In this document: one piece after another, positions 54,672-64,000 of the stretch
Numbering within the stretch: the stretch's first letter is position 1
Layout of the letters: every line of letters begins with the position of its first letter
NCBI GenBank assembly: GCA_021774445.1
Contig: JAJFJA010000031.1
Span: 62,001 to 126,000, forward strand
Length of the DNA stretch: 64,000 nucleotides
DNA from: Alphaproteobacteria bacterium
Lineage (GTDB): Bacteria > Pseudomonadota > Alphaproteobacteria > UBA6615
Direction of reading: 5' to 3'
The notes under the pieces: model-generated
Databases searched by the model: none
What the model saw: the letters and a program-made list of their open reading frames with translations, nothing else
What the model was told of the DNA's origin: nothing
Program-made: the position numbers and the translations under genes

Positions 54672-54768
54672 CCTTTTCCCTTGCCTGGCTGAGCCGTCCG
54701 GCCGTTGCCGGGCAATCTCCTACGCTATTGGTTGTCCTGTGGAGCCGGGGAATCGCCCCTTCTCGCGA

Positions 54769-54793
54769 ATACTTGACTAATCTAGTGGGTTAT
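54769..54793. promoter_or_regulatory. type 1 IscR-binding site
   Basis: Aligned by hand to the 25-base type 1 consensus ATASYYGACTRWWWYAGTCRRSTAT, this site (ATACTTGACTAATC then TAGTGGGTTAT) matches 22 of 25 positions; mismatches are at positions 14, 19 and 22. It overlaps the -35 hexamer of the promoter ahead of cysE-iscR, the geometry of IscR [2Fe-2S] autorepression. Confidence 0.85.
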
Positions 54794-54801
54794 CCTATAT
54801 C
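54773..54801 (+). promoter_or_regulatory. promoter of cysE-iscR-suf operon
   Basis: TTGACT (-35, 5/6 match) and TATATC (-10, 4/6) separated by 17 bases, 80 bases before the cysE ATG. The -35 lies inside the IscR site. Confidence 0.65.
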
Positions 54802-54880
54802 GCCCTCAAATCCTGTTGACGGCCCGGATCATACGCCCTGCCGCCGTCTAGGGACCGGACTGTATAGCATATAGGGTGCC

Positions 54881-55669
54881 ATGAGCTTCAAGAGCCTCCT
54901 ACGGGACCTCGATGCGTATATTGAACGCGACCCCGCTGCGCAATCGCGGCTGACCATAGCGCTGACCTATCCTGGCTTCCACGCGGTCGTCTGGCATCGG
55001 GCCTCGCACTGGCTGTGGCAGCGCCGTTTGTTTCTCCCTGGCCGTATCTTATCCCAGCTCTCGCGCTTCCTCACCGGCATTGAGATTCACCCCGGGGCCA
55101 AGATTGGCGACCGCTTGGTGATCGACCATGGCATGGGCGTCGTCATCGGCGAGACGGCGGAGATCGGCAACAACGTGACCCTCTACCACGATGTAACCTT
55201 GGGTGGAATATCTCCCGCGGAGGACAGTCATAGCCAAAAGGATACCAAGCGCCATCCAACCTTGGCCGACGGCGTGATCGTCGGATCCGGCGGCCAGATA
55301 CTTGGCCCGATAACCGTCGGTCGCGATGCCCGGGTCGGCGCGAACGCCGTTGTTGTGCGGGATGTCGTCGCGGCCAGTACCGTTGTTGGCGTTCCGGCCC
55401 GGCCGGTGCAGGTGCGTGAAGCGGCGAAGCCCGGAGCCTTCGCGGCGTATGGTACACCGACCAGTGACCTGCCTGACCCCGTTGCCCGGGCCATTGAGGG
55501 GCTGTTGGGTCAAGTCGGCGAGTTGCGCCAGCGTGTCGGTGAACTCGAACAGGAGCTTGCTGACGCCCATTCGGTGGCCCTGCCTCTCGCCGACAATACC
55601 GATCAGGCGCCCGGCGAAAGCGGCAAACCCGATTTAGGGAGCACCGCGACAGGAGGGACCCGCTCATGA
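54881..55669 (+). CDS. cysE: serine O-acetyltransferase
   Basis: Makes O-acetylserine from serine and acetyl-CoA, the committed step of cysteine synthesis. Protein of 262 residues, the short-N-terminus EpsC-like form. An alpha-helical N-domain is followed by a left-handed beta-helix of hexapeptide repeats ([44 protein letters not shown]) with catalytic His, and the [17 protein letters not shown] coil. The extended C-terminal tail includes a coiled-coil-like [18 protein letters not shown]. Placed first in the Fe-S operon, it couples cysteine supply to cluster assembly. Its stop overlaps iscR (ATGA). Confidence 0.95.
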   Translation: MSFKSLLRDLDAYIERDPAAQSRLTIALTYPGFHAVVWHRASHWLWQRRLFLPGRILSQLSRFLTGIEIHPGAKIGDRLVIDHGMGVVIGETAEIGNNVTLYHDVTLGGISPAEDSHSQKDTKRHPTLADGVIVGSGGQILGPITVGRDARVGANAVVVRDVVAASTVVGVPARPVQVREAAKPGAFAAYGTPTSDLPDPVARAIEGLLGQVGELRQRVGELEQELADAHSVALPLADNTDQAPGESGKPDLGSTATGGTRS

Positions 55670-56136
55670 GGTTGAGCACCAAGGGGCGCTATGCCGTCAT
55701 GGCAATGGTCGATCTCGCCCTCAATGGCGGCGAGCGGCCGGTCGTTCTGGCCGATATCGCTGAGCGCCAGCAGATCTCGCTGTCTTATCTGGAGCAGCTC
55801 TTTGCCAAGCTCCGGCGTGTCGGGCTTGTGCAAAGCGTGCGCGGCCCGGGCGGCGGATATCTACTCGGATTCCCAGCCCGCGAGACCCGCATAGCCGACG
55901 TGATTTTGGCCGTAGACGAACCGATCCGCGCCACGCGTTGCCGGCCCGGTACAGCTGAGGGTTGCTTGACCAACCGCAGCCGCTGCCTGACCCATGATCT
56001 GTGGGAGGAACTCGGCAAGCAAATCCACCTATATCTGGACTCCGTGTCGCTCGCGGACGTCTGCGAGCGCCGCGTGCTCGGCACCAGCCATTTATTTCAG
56101 GGCGAGGAATCGCCGGCGATCGTGGCTGCCGAGTAG
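55666..56136 (+). CDS. iscR: Fe-S cluster assembly regulator IscR (Rrf2 family)
   Basis: [2Fe-2S]-binding winged-helix regulator of 156 residues. [47 protein letters not shown] form the DNA-binding domain. Ligands are Cys92, Cys100 and Cys107 with His110, the same C-C-C-H order as in E. coli IscR but with slightly wider spacing. It senses Fe-S demand: holo-IscR represses the operon through the type 1 site upstream of cysE. Co-translated with cysE. Confidence 0.95.
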   Translation: MRLSTKGRYAVMAMVDLALNGGERPVVLADIAERQQISLSYLEQLFAKLRRVGLVQSVRGPGGGYLLGFPARETRIADVILAVDEPIRATRCRPGTAEGCLTNRSRCLTHDLWEELGKQIHLYLDSVSLADVCERRVLGTSHLFQGEESPAIVAAE

Positions 56137-56152
56137 GACAGTAGAGCCGCCT

Positions 56153-57295
56153 ATGAGCACGCCCGTCTATTTGGATTACAACGCGAGCACCCCGGTCGTC
56201 CCGGCGGCGGCGGCGGCGGTAACGCGCGTGCTGGTCCAGCCGGGCAATGCCTCTTCGGTCCATCGCTTTGGTCGCATCATGCGCCGCGAGGTCGAAGACG
56301 CGCGCGACCAAGTGGCCGCGCTGGTGGGCGCCCCGACGGCCGGCGTGATTTTCACCGGCAGCGGCAGCGAGGCTAACAATCTCGCCCTCCGCGGGTGTGG
56401 CCGGGCCCGTGCGTTGGTCTCCGCAATCGAGCATGAGTCTGTGCTTCGGGCCCGTGCCGACGCGGTGGCGGTGCCGGTTCGTGCCGATGGCTGCATCAGC
56501 TTGACCCATCTCGCTGCCGCACTGGCCCGGGATGACCGCCCGGCCGTGGTCTCGGTCATGTTGGCGAACAATGAAACCGGCGTTATCCAGCCGGTTCGTG
56601 AGGTCGCCCATCTCGCCCGTGAGGCCGGCGCCCTGGTGCATTGCGATGCCGTTCAGGCCGCGGGTCGCATAGCGCTGGATATCGCTGACCTCGGCGTCGA
56701 CATGCTGACCCTGTCCGCCCATAAGATCGGCGGCCCCCAGGGTGTCGGCGCGCTGGTCCTTGCCGGTAATCTCCAAATCGCTCGTGCGATTCACGGTGGC
56801 GGGCAGGAGCGCGGGCGCCGCGCCGGGTCTGAGAACGTCGCCGGCATCGCCGGTTTTGGGGCCGCCGCCGGCCTTGCGGCCAGCTATTCGGAAAGTTCGC
56901 GAGTCACGGCTCTGCGCGACGAACTTGAAACCCGTGCCCGGGCGGCCGCCGCCGATATCGTAATCCATGGCGGCGCGGCCCCTCGTCTCGGCAACACGAC
57001 CTGCCTTGGCCTGCCGGGGGTCGCTGCCGAGACGCAAGTTATGGCCCTCGATCTTGCCGGTGTTGCAGTGAGTGCCGGCGCCGCCTGCTCCAGCGGCAAA
57101 GTAACGCCGAGCCATGTGCTTCGGGCGATGGGCGCCGGCGAAGATACGGCACGCAGCGCCATTCGGATCAGTTTGGGCTGGGCCAGCACGGCGGCCGATA
57201 TCGACCGTTTCATCGCCGCCTGGTCCGACATCGCCGTCAAGGCCCGCCGGCGGAGCGGCGCGGCGACGTCCGTACCGGCGGCGTGGGCATCATGA
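56153..57295 (+). CDS. cysteine desulfurase, NifS-like
   Basis: PLP enzyme of 380 residues that takes sulfur from cysteine. YLDYNASTPV is the N-terminal signature; GSGSEANNLALRG binds PLP phosphate, SAHKIGGPQGVGAL contains the Schiff-base Lys, and the mobile loop Cys is Cys312 (GAACSSGKVTPSHVL). It is clearly paralogous to the next gene but with a CSSG rather than ACTSS loop, as in NifS-type enzymes. The start ATG 56153 follows iscR by 16 bases. It may be a specialised or backup desulfurase. Confidence 0.92.
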   Translation: MSTPVYLDYNASTPVVPAAAAAVTRVLVQPGNASSVHRFGRIMRREVEDARDQVAALVGAPTAGVIFTGSGSEANNLALRGCGRARALVSAIEHESVLRARADAVAVPVRADGCISLTHLAAALARDDRPAVVSVMLANNETGVIQPVREVAHLAREAGALVHCDAVQAAGRIALDIADLGVDMLTLSAHKIGGPQGVGALVLAGNLQIARAIHGGGQERGRRAGSENVAGIAGFGAAAGLAASYSESSRVTALRDELETRARAAAADIVIHGGAAPRLGNTTCLGLPGVAAETQVMALDLAGVAVSAGAACSSGKVTPSHVLRAMGAGEDTARSAIRISLGWASTAADIDRFIAAWSDIAVKARRRSGAATSVPAAWAS

Positions 57296-58509
57296 GCGGT
57301 AACGGCAACATCGCTTCTTCGGCACCGGTCACCGCGGTGTATCTCGATCATCAGGCGACCACGCCTGTCGACCCCCGCGTCCTCGACGCCATGCTGCCTT
57401 ACTTTAGCGAGCGCTTCGGTAACCCGCATTCCAACCATGCCTTTGGCGGCGAGGCCGCCGATGCGGTGGCAACGGCCCGCGCCCAGGTGGCGGCTTGCAT
57501 CGGTGCGACGCCGCGCGAGATCGTCTTCACCTCCGGCGCGACCGAAAGTAACAATCTGGCGATCAAGGGCGCGGCCGAGTTCTACCGCGAGCGCGGTGGC
57601 GACCACGTCATCGTCGCCGCCACCGAGCATAAGTGCGTTCTTGAATCGGCTCGTGCAATGGCCGCGGCCGGCACCCGTATCACCATCCTTCCGGTGCAAC
57701 CGACGGGTCTCGTCGATGTCGGCGCTCTCGCCGACGCCATTGAGGATGGCACGGCTCTGGTCTCCATCATGGCCGTCAACAACGAGATCGGTGTCATCCA
57801 GCCGCTTGCCGAGATTGGCAGTCTGTGTCGGCAACATAATGTGATGTTTCACACCGATGCCGCCCAGGCGATCGGCAAGACGCCCATCGATGTCGAGGCC
57901 ATGAACATCGATCTGCTGAGCATTTCGGGCCACAAGATATACGGCCCCATGGGTATCGGTGCCTTGTACGTCCGCCGCCGGCCGCGCGCTCGGCTGGTGC
58001 CTCAGATCAGCGGTGGCGGCCAGGAACGCGCCCTACGCTCGGGCACTTTGCCCGCCCCGTTGTGTGTTGGCATTGGTTTGGCTTGCGACTTGGCTGCCGA
58101 TGAAATGGCGCCGGAAACTAGCCGCTTGATGGTCTTGCGCGAACGCTTCCACCAACGCGTATTGGACGCCATACCGGATGCGGTTCTCAACGGCCATGCC
58201 GAGCGCCGGGTCGCCGGGAACCTTAATCTTGGTTTTCAGGGGGCCGATGCCGAGACCATTGTTGAACGTCTGGACGATAGTGTAGCGCTCTCGACCGGGT
58301 CGGCCTGCACGTCTTCCAGCGTCGAGCCATCATATGTTCTGCGGGCCCTTGGCTTGGGCGACGCTTTGGCCTCTTCCTCGGTCCGCGTCGGGCTGGGGAG
58401 ATTTACCACCGAGGCCGAGGTTGACTTCGCGGCCGACCGGCTGGTTGAGGCCGTACAGCAACTTAGAAGCGAGACGCCTCAGCCAACCGGCGCTCTCGCC
58501 CATGCATAG
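57292..58509 (+). CDS. iscS: cysteine desulfurase IscS
   Basis: Group I cysteine desulfurase, 405 residues. [23 protein letters not shown] at the N-terminus, [39 protein letters not shown] with the PLP Lys, and the long-loop catalytic Cys339 in [20 protein letters not shown]. These match IscS closely. ATG 57292 overlaps the upstream stop (ATGA); a GTG at 57283 is less likely. It feeds sulfur to the suf scaffold proteins encoded next and possibly to tRNA thiolation. Confidence 0.94.
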   Translation: MSGNGNIASSAPVTAVYLDHQATTPVDPRVLDAMLPYFSERFGNPHSNHAFGGEAADAVATARAQVAACIGATPREIVFTSGATESNNLAIKGAAEFYRERGGDHVIVAATEHKCVLESARAMAAAGTRITILPVQPTGLVDVGALADAIEDGTALVSIMAVNNEIGVIQPLAEIGSLCRQHNVMFHTDAAQAIGKTPIDVEAMNIDLLSISGHKIYGPMGIGALYVRRRPRARLVPQISGGGQERALRSGTLPAPLCVGIGLACDLAADEMAPETSRLMVLRERFHQRVLDAIPDAVLNGHAERRVAGNLNLGFQGADAETIVERLDDSVALSTGSACTSSSVEPSYVLRALGLGDALASSSVRVGLGRFTTEAEVDFAADRLVEAVQQLRSETPQPTGALAHA

Positions 58510-58517
58510 GAGGCCTG

Positions 58518-59969
<1,452 letters not shown>

Positions 59970-59991
59970 CACAAAAGGTCTTAGGAAATTT

Positions 59992-60747
59992 ATGTCATTG
60001 CTTGAGATAACAGGCCTGCGGGCCGCCGTGGATGGCAAAGAGATCCTCACCGGTCTCGATCTCACCATCAATCCGGGTGAGGTGCATGCCATCATGGGGC
60101 CGAACGGCTCCGGCAAGAGCACATTGTCTCATATCCTCGCCGGTCGCGACGGTTATGAGGTGCTGGCCGGCTCAGTCCGTTATGACGGCGCCGATTTGTT
60201 CGCCCTCGGCGCGGACGAACGCGCCCGCGCCGGCATATTCCTGGCCTTTCAATACCCCGTTGAGCTGCCCGGCGTCACCGGTATGAACTTTCTCAAGACC
60301 GCCCTCAACGCCACCAGGACGAGTCGCGGCGAAAGTGAAATCGACGCCATGGACTTCCTCAAATATATTCGCGCGCGGGCTGCCAAACTGGGCGTCAGCG
60401 ACGACATGTTGCGTCGGTTCGTCAATGTCGGCTTCTCCGGCGGTGAGAAGAAGCGCTTCGAGATCTTGCAGATGGCGGTTCTGGAGCCACGGCTGGCCAT
60501 CCTCGACGAGACGGATTCAGGCCTCGACATCGACGCGTTGAAGGTCGTCGCCGAAGGCGTGAACGCCATGCGGGCGCCGGATCGTGGCCTGCTGGTTATC
60601 ACCCACTATCAGCGCCTGCTCGACTACATCGTGCCGGATCATGTGCATGTGCTCGCCAACGGGCGCATCGCCGCGTCCGGCGGCAAGGAACTGGCCCTAG
60701 AGCTTGAGGAAAAAGGCTATGGCCGTTTCCTCGACGCCGCGGCGTAA
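59992..60747 (+). CDS. sufC: Fe-S cluster assembly ATPase SufC
   Basis: ABC-type ATPase of the SufBCD complex, 251 residues. Walker A GPNGSGKST, Q-loop in FLAFQYPVELPGV, signature FSGGEKKR, and a Walker B that reads LAILDETDSGLDIDAL with the SufC-typical Asp-Glu-Thr-Asp. ATP binding drives conformational change of SufB-SufD. ATG 59992 is preceded by TTAGGAAA; the longer frame lies inside sufB. Confidence 0.97.
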   Translation: MSLLEITGLRAAVDGKEILTGLDLTINPGEVHAIMGPNGSGKSTLSHILAGRDGYEVLAGSVRYDGADLFALGADERARAGIFLAFQYPVELPGVTGMNFLKTALNATRTSRGESEIDAMDFLKYIRARAAKLGVSDDMLRRFVNVGFSGGEKKRFEILQMAVLEPRLAILDETDSGLDIDALKVVAEGVNAMRAPDRGLLVITHYQRLLDYIVPDHVHVLANGRIAASGGKELALELEEKGYGRFLDAAA

Positions 60748-60751
60748 ACAC

Positions 60752-62077
60752 ATGCAGAAAAACCATCCGCCGTTATCCGCCAGCCACCCGGCCGCGGCCC
60801 CTCACTTGCCGGGCGGCCCGCTGCCCTGGCTCGGCCGGCTTCGCAGCGAAGCAATAGCCAGCTATCAAGCGGGCGGGCTGCCATCCCGTAAGCTCGAGGA
60901 TTGGCGCAATACGCCGCTCGATCACCTCAACAGCCTGAACTTGACCCCGGTAGAACTCGCCACGCCGACGGTCATCGATGCGGTCCCGGTATGGCAGCGC
61001 GACCTCGTTGACGGCCACAGCGCGGTGTTCGTCAACGGTCGCTATTATCCCAGTTTGTCGCGACTTCCCGACCTTCCCGATGGTGCCGCAATAGGCAGCC
61101 TGGCAGACTTGCTGGAGACCCGGCCGGACGTTGTCGAGGACCATATCGGGCGGCTTGCAACGATCCAGGGTCATGCCATGGCGGCCCTCAACACCGCCTA
61201 TCTGGGCGATGGCCTGGTTGTCTTCTTGCCGCCCGGCACGGTCCTTGATCACCCTCTCCACCTGATCAATATCGCTGCGCCGACCCAGGACGCAGTTGCT
61301 ATCCAGCCTCGCCACTTGCTCATCCTCGAAACCGGCTCGGCGATGACTCTGGTTGAAAGCAATGGCGGCCTTGGTGGCACCGCTTATCTCAGCAACGCGG
61401 TGACGGAGGTTAGCCTCGCCGCCGGCGCGCGACTGCAGCATGTCAAGGCTCAGCTCGAGTCACCGAACGCGACTCACTTGGCGACCACCGCCGTATCGGT
61501 CGGGGAGGGTGCGCATTTTGACGCCTTCACCCTCAATAGTGGCGCCGCCCTGGCACGCCAGGAGACCTACGTGAACATTACCGGCCGCCATGGTGCGGCC
61601 CGGGTCAATGGTGCGTACCTCGCGGCCGCCGGACGGCAGCAGGATAATCTGACCCGTATCGTTCATGACACCACCGATAGCGTCTCGCGTCAGAACTTCC
61701 GCGGTGTCATCGACGCCCGTGGTAAGGGCGTGTTCCAGGGCAAGGTGCTGGTGAAACGCCACGCCCAGCGTACTGACGGTCATCAGCTTAATCGCGTCTT
61801 GCTGTTGGCGCCGGGTGCCCGCATCGATGCCAAGCCGGAACTCGAAATTTATGCTGATGACGTCAAATGCAGTCATGGTGCGACGGCGGGCGAACTCGAC
61901 GATGGCGCTTTATTCTACCTTTGCGCACGCGGGATTCCGCGGCCGATCGCCCGCCGCATGTTGATCGAAGCCTTCGTCGGCGAGGCCTTGGCCGAGATCG
62001 CCAACGAGCCCCTTCGCCAATCCTTTACCGCCCTTGTACGAGAATGGCTGGACGAGCATATCGGGGTGCCGGCATGA
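60752..62077 (+). CDS. sufD: Fe-S cluster assembly protein SufD
   Basis: Partner of SufB and SufC, 441 residues. LPSRKLEDWRNTPLDHL is the conserved N-terminal motif, NLTRIVHDTTDSVSRQNFRGVIDARGKGVFQGKVLV and RIDAKPELEIYADDVKCSHGATAGELDDGALFYL contain the conserved His/Cys region at the SufB interface. The C-terminal helices are intact. The start ATG 60752 is 4 bases after the sufC stop. The stop overlaps sufS by 4 bases. Confidence 0.96.
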   Translation: MQKNHPPLSASHPAAAPHLPGGPLPWLGRLRSEAIASYQAGGLPSRKLEDWRNTPLDHLNSLNLTPVELATPTVIDAVPVWQRDLVDGHSAVFVNGRYYPSLSRLPDLPDGAAIGSLADLLETRPDVVEDHIGRLATIQGHAMAALNTAYLGDGLVVFLPPGTVLDHPLHLINIAAPTQDAVAIQPRHLLILETGSAMTLVESNGGLGGTAYLSNAVTEVSLAAGARLQHVKAQLESPNATHLATTAVSVGEGAHFDAFTLNSGAALARQETYVNITGRHGAARVNGAYLAAAGRQQDNLTRIVHDTTDSVSRQNFRGVIDARGKGVFQGKVLVKRHAQRTDGHQLNRVLLLAPGARIDAKPELEIYADDVKCSHGATAGELDDGALFYLCARGIPRPIARRMLIEAFVGEALAEIANEPLRQSFTALVREWLDEHIGVPA

Positions 62078-63339
62078 ACATGGAACCGCGCAGCATGATT
62101 AACCCCACCCGCGCCGACGACGCTTACGATGTCGAGCGCATTCGCCAGGATTTCCCTATTCTGTCGTGCAAGATCCACGGCAAGCCGTTGGTCTATCTCG
62201 ACAACGCCGCATCGGCACAGAAGCCGCGTGTGGTTATCGACCGCGTGTCCCGGGTTTACGAGCAGGAATACGCCAACGTCCATCGCGGCGTGCATTTCCT
62301 CAGCGAGCGCGCCACCACCCTCTACGAGGAAGCGCGCGAAAAGGTCCGGGTTTTCCTGAACGCCGCCAGCCATAAGGAAATCGTCTTCACCCGCAACGCC
62401 ACGGAGGCGATCAACTTGGTTGCCGCCAGCTATGGCAGCAACGTCCTGCAACCCGGCGATGAGATCATCATCTCCGAGCTGGAGCATCATGCCAATATCG
62501 TGCCGTGGCAGATGTTGCGCGATCAGAAAGGTTTGAAGCTGCGTATCGCGCCGATCTCGGACGACGGCGAGTTCCTGATGGGTGAGTTCACCAAGCTCGT
62601 TGGTCCGAAGACCAAGCTTGTCGCCATTGCCCAGATGTCTAATGTGCTCGGCACCGTCCTGCCGGTTCGTCAGATCATCGATATCGCCCATCAAGCCGGG
62701 GCCAAGGTCCTGCTCGACGCCTGTCAGGCCGTCACCCACTTGCCGGTCGACGTGCAGGCCCTGGGATGCGATTTCTTGGTTTTTTCGGGACATAAGCTCT
62801 ATGGCCCCTCCGGTATCGGCATCCTCTACGGCCGCGAGCAGTTGCTAGCCGAGATGCCGCCCTACATGACCGGCGGTGAAATGATCAACCGGGTCACTTT
62901 TGAGACCACCACTTTCGCCGGCTTGCCTGGCAAGTTCGAGGCTGGAACGCCGGCGATCGCCCAGGCCATCGGCCTTGGCGCCGCCATCGACTACGTAACC
63001 GGTATTGGCCTCGATGCCATCGCCGATCATGAGCGCGACGTCTTGAACTATGCCAACCAGCGCCTTGCCGCCATTCCGGGTTTGCGGCTCATCGGCACCG
63101 CGCCCGGCAAGGCCAGCGTCGTATCCTTCACTCTCGACTGCGCCCACCCCCACGACATAGCGACCATCGTCGACCGCGCCGGCGTCGCCGTCCGGGCCGG
63201 CCATCATTGTGCCCAACCGCTGATGGATCGCTACGGCATCCCGGCAGCCACGCGCGCTTCCATTGGCATGTACAACACCCGTGCGGACATTGACGCTCTG
63301 GCCCATGGCCTGGAGCAGGTGAGGGAGCTTTTTGCCTGA
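62074..63339 (+). CDS. sufS: cysteine desulfurase SufS
   Basis: Group II cysteine desulfurase, 421 residues, third of its kind in the operon. YLDNAASAQKPRVVIDRV, TRNATEAINLVAASYG, SELEHHANIVPWQML, SGHKLYGPSGIGILYG with PLP Lys, and catalytic Cys379 in RAGHHCAQPLMDRYG define SufS. Group II enzymes need a sulfurtransferase partner, here the SufU encoded next. ATGA overlap with sufD. Confidence 0.96.
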   Translation: MNMEPRSMINPTRADDAYDVERIRQDFPILSCKIHGKPLVYLDNAASAQKPRVVIDRVSRVYEQEYANVHRGVHFLSERATTLYEEAREKVRVFLNAASHKEIVFTRNATEAINLVAASYGSNVLQPGDEIIISELEHHANIVPWQMLRDQKGLKLRIAPISDDGEFLMGEFTKLVGPKTKLVAIAQMSNVLGTVLPVRQIIDIAHQAGAKVLLDACQAVTHLPVDVQALGCDFLVFSGHKLYGPSGIGILYGREQLLAEMPPYMTGGEMINRVTFETTTFAGLPGKFEAGTPAIAQAIGLGAAIDYVTGIGLDAIADHERDVLNYANQRLAAIPGLRLIGTAPGKASVVSFTLDCAHPHDIATIVDRAGVAVRAGHHCAQPLMDRYGIPAATRASIGMYNTRADIDALAHGLEQVRELFA

Positions 63340-63806
63340 TGATGGACGATATTCGCGAACTCTATCAGGATGTCATCCTCGACCACGGCCGGCGCCCGCG
63401 TAACTTGCGCCACCCCGAGGATGCCACCTGTGAAGCCCGCGGCTACAACCCGGTCTGCGGTGACAAGCTCACCGTCTACCTCAAGGTCGACGACGATGGC
63501 ATTGTCCAGGATGCCGCTTTTGAGGGCAACGGGTGCGCCATATCGATGGCCTCGGCGTCCATGATGACGGAGCTGATACGCGGCCGGACCGAGGCCGAAG
63601 TAAGCAAACTGTTCGCCCAATTCCATCACATGTGTACGATCGACGACGCGTCAGAGCAGCAGGATCCGGACGCCGCCAACGCGCTCGAGAAACTGCAAGT
63701 TCTTTCGGGCGTTCGCGAATATCCCATGCGGGTCAAATGCGCCACCCTTGCCTGGCACGCGGTCACGGCCGCTCTTCAGGGCGAGCGTGAGGCCAGTACG
63801 GAATAA
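63339..63806 (+). CDS. sufU: Fe-S cluster assembly sulfur-transfer protein SufU
   Basis: IscU-like protein of 155 residues in the SufU variant. Zinc/sulfur ligands Cys40, Asp42 (NPVCGDK), Cys66 (GNGCAIS) and Cys134 (RVKCATLAW), plus the SufU-specific insertion between the second and third cysteines. It lacks the LPPVK motif that HscA recognises, as expected with no hscA/hscB nearby. It accepts persulfide from SufS and passes it to SufB. TGATG junction with sufS. Confidence 0.94.
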   Translation: MMDDIRELYQDVILDHGRRPRNLRHPEDATCEARGYNPVCGDKLTVYLKVDDDGIVQDAAFEGNGCAISMASASMMTELIRGRTEAEVSKLFAQFHHMCTIDDASEQQDPDAANALEKLQVLSGVREYPMRVKCATLAWHAVTAALQGEREASTE

Positions 63807-63811
63807 TCGGT

Positions 63812-64000
63812 GTGAACAGCCAATTCGACGACGGCCGGTCCCTTCAGGAATTCATGCCCGGCGCCCCGGCGCCGGGGGAGGATTTTGTCGCCCATGCCGG
63901 CGCCCCGCTGCCGGCAGGAACTGCCCGGGCCGAGACCGCGGCGGTGGTCGCCGCCCTGCGGACCGTTCACGACCCGGAAATACCCGTGAACATTTACGAT
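63812..64000 (+). CDS. sufT: SufT/MIP18-family (DUF59) protein, 3' end outside window
   Basis: GTG at 63812 opens a frame to the window end (63 codons): a Gly/Pro/Ala-rich N-terminal extension, then VVAALRTVHDPEIPVNIYD, the start of the DUF59 domain found in SufT and eukaryotic MIP18, which help Fe-S maturation. It follows sufU by 5 bases, the usual last position of suf operons. Truncated by the window edge, not by mutation. The symbol rests on context plus the short visible motif. Confidence 0.88.
   Translation, partial: MNSQFDDGRSLQEFMPGAPAPGEDFVAHAGAPLPAGTARAETAAVVAALRTVHDPEIPVNIYD

Overview
The window is a GC-rich stretch of an alphaproteobacterial chromosome, most likely from a Rhodospirillales-type organism. 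I infer this from gene content: an NDUFA12-type complex I accessory subunit, B12-dependent ribonucleotide reductase (NrdJ) as the only RNR seen, a phasin, RNase E with its Zn-link cysteines, clpS-clpA, and an iscR-led hybrid Isc/Suf operon. About 54 genes are packed with short gaps and many 4-base ATGA/GTGA-type overlaps. Almost all are housekeeping genes. I see no rRNA, tRNA, CRISPR array, integrase or transposase.

Layout. 1-3.4 kb: end of UDP-glucose dehydrogenase, a phosphomannomutase/phosphoglucomutase, a plant-like nicotinamidase. 3.4-6.3 kb: a SPOR-domain DD-carboxypeptidase, a small lipoprotein and a phasin, closed by a strong terminator. 6.5-11.4 kb: clpS-clpA, a FemAB-like acetyltransferase and two tandem RidA paralogues. 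11.6-15.2 kb: nrdJ with candidate NrdR boxes in its leader. 15.7-21.1 kb: NDUFA12, two MlaD/MCE proteins, a methyltransferase and a DUF2155 protein, facing aat, accC-accB and aroQ. 21.2-22.4 kb: a TTG-started PLP decarboxylase of the ornithine/diaminopimelate family.

22.4-24.6 kb is the only clearly foreign segment. It is strikingly AT-rich and carries one gene (winged-helix-like N-terminus, PIN-like nuclease core, two C-terminal membrane helices) broken by a single in-frame TAA. This is the best candidate for an accessory, possibly defence-related, system. 24.7-32.1 kb is a tyrosine/homogentisate catabolic operon (hppD, hmgA, FAH-family hydrolase, S9 peptidase, PhyH dioxygenase, maiA) facing a MarR regulator, with a perfect 20-bp palindromic operator between them.

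32.1-45.1 kb: DsbA-like oxidoreductase, M48 protease with TPRs, a GGT-like lipoprotein lacking the usual catalytic threonine, an aminotransferase, RNase E, a cell-wall amidase, PBP1A and prfB with its programmed +1 frameshift. 45.1-54.7 kb: a DUF455 ferritin-like protein whose best start is CTG, bcp, glnE, a YhdP/AsmA-like giant, tyrS and an alpha/beta hydrolase. 54.8-64 kb: cysE-iscR-nifS-like-iscS-sufBCD-sufS-sufU-sufT (cut by the window end), a cysteine-to-Fe-S operon with three cysteine desulfurases, preceded by a promoter overlapping a near-consensus type 1 IscR site.
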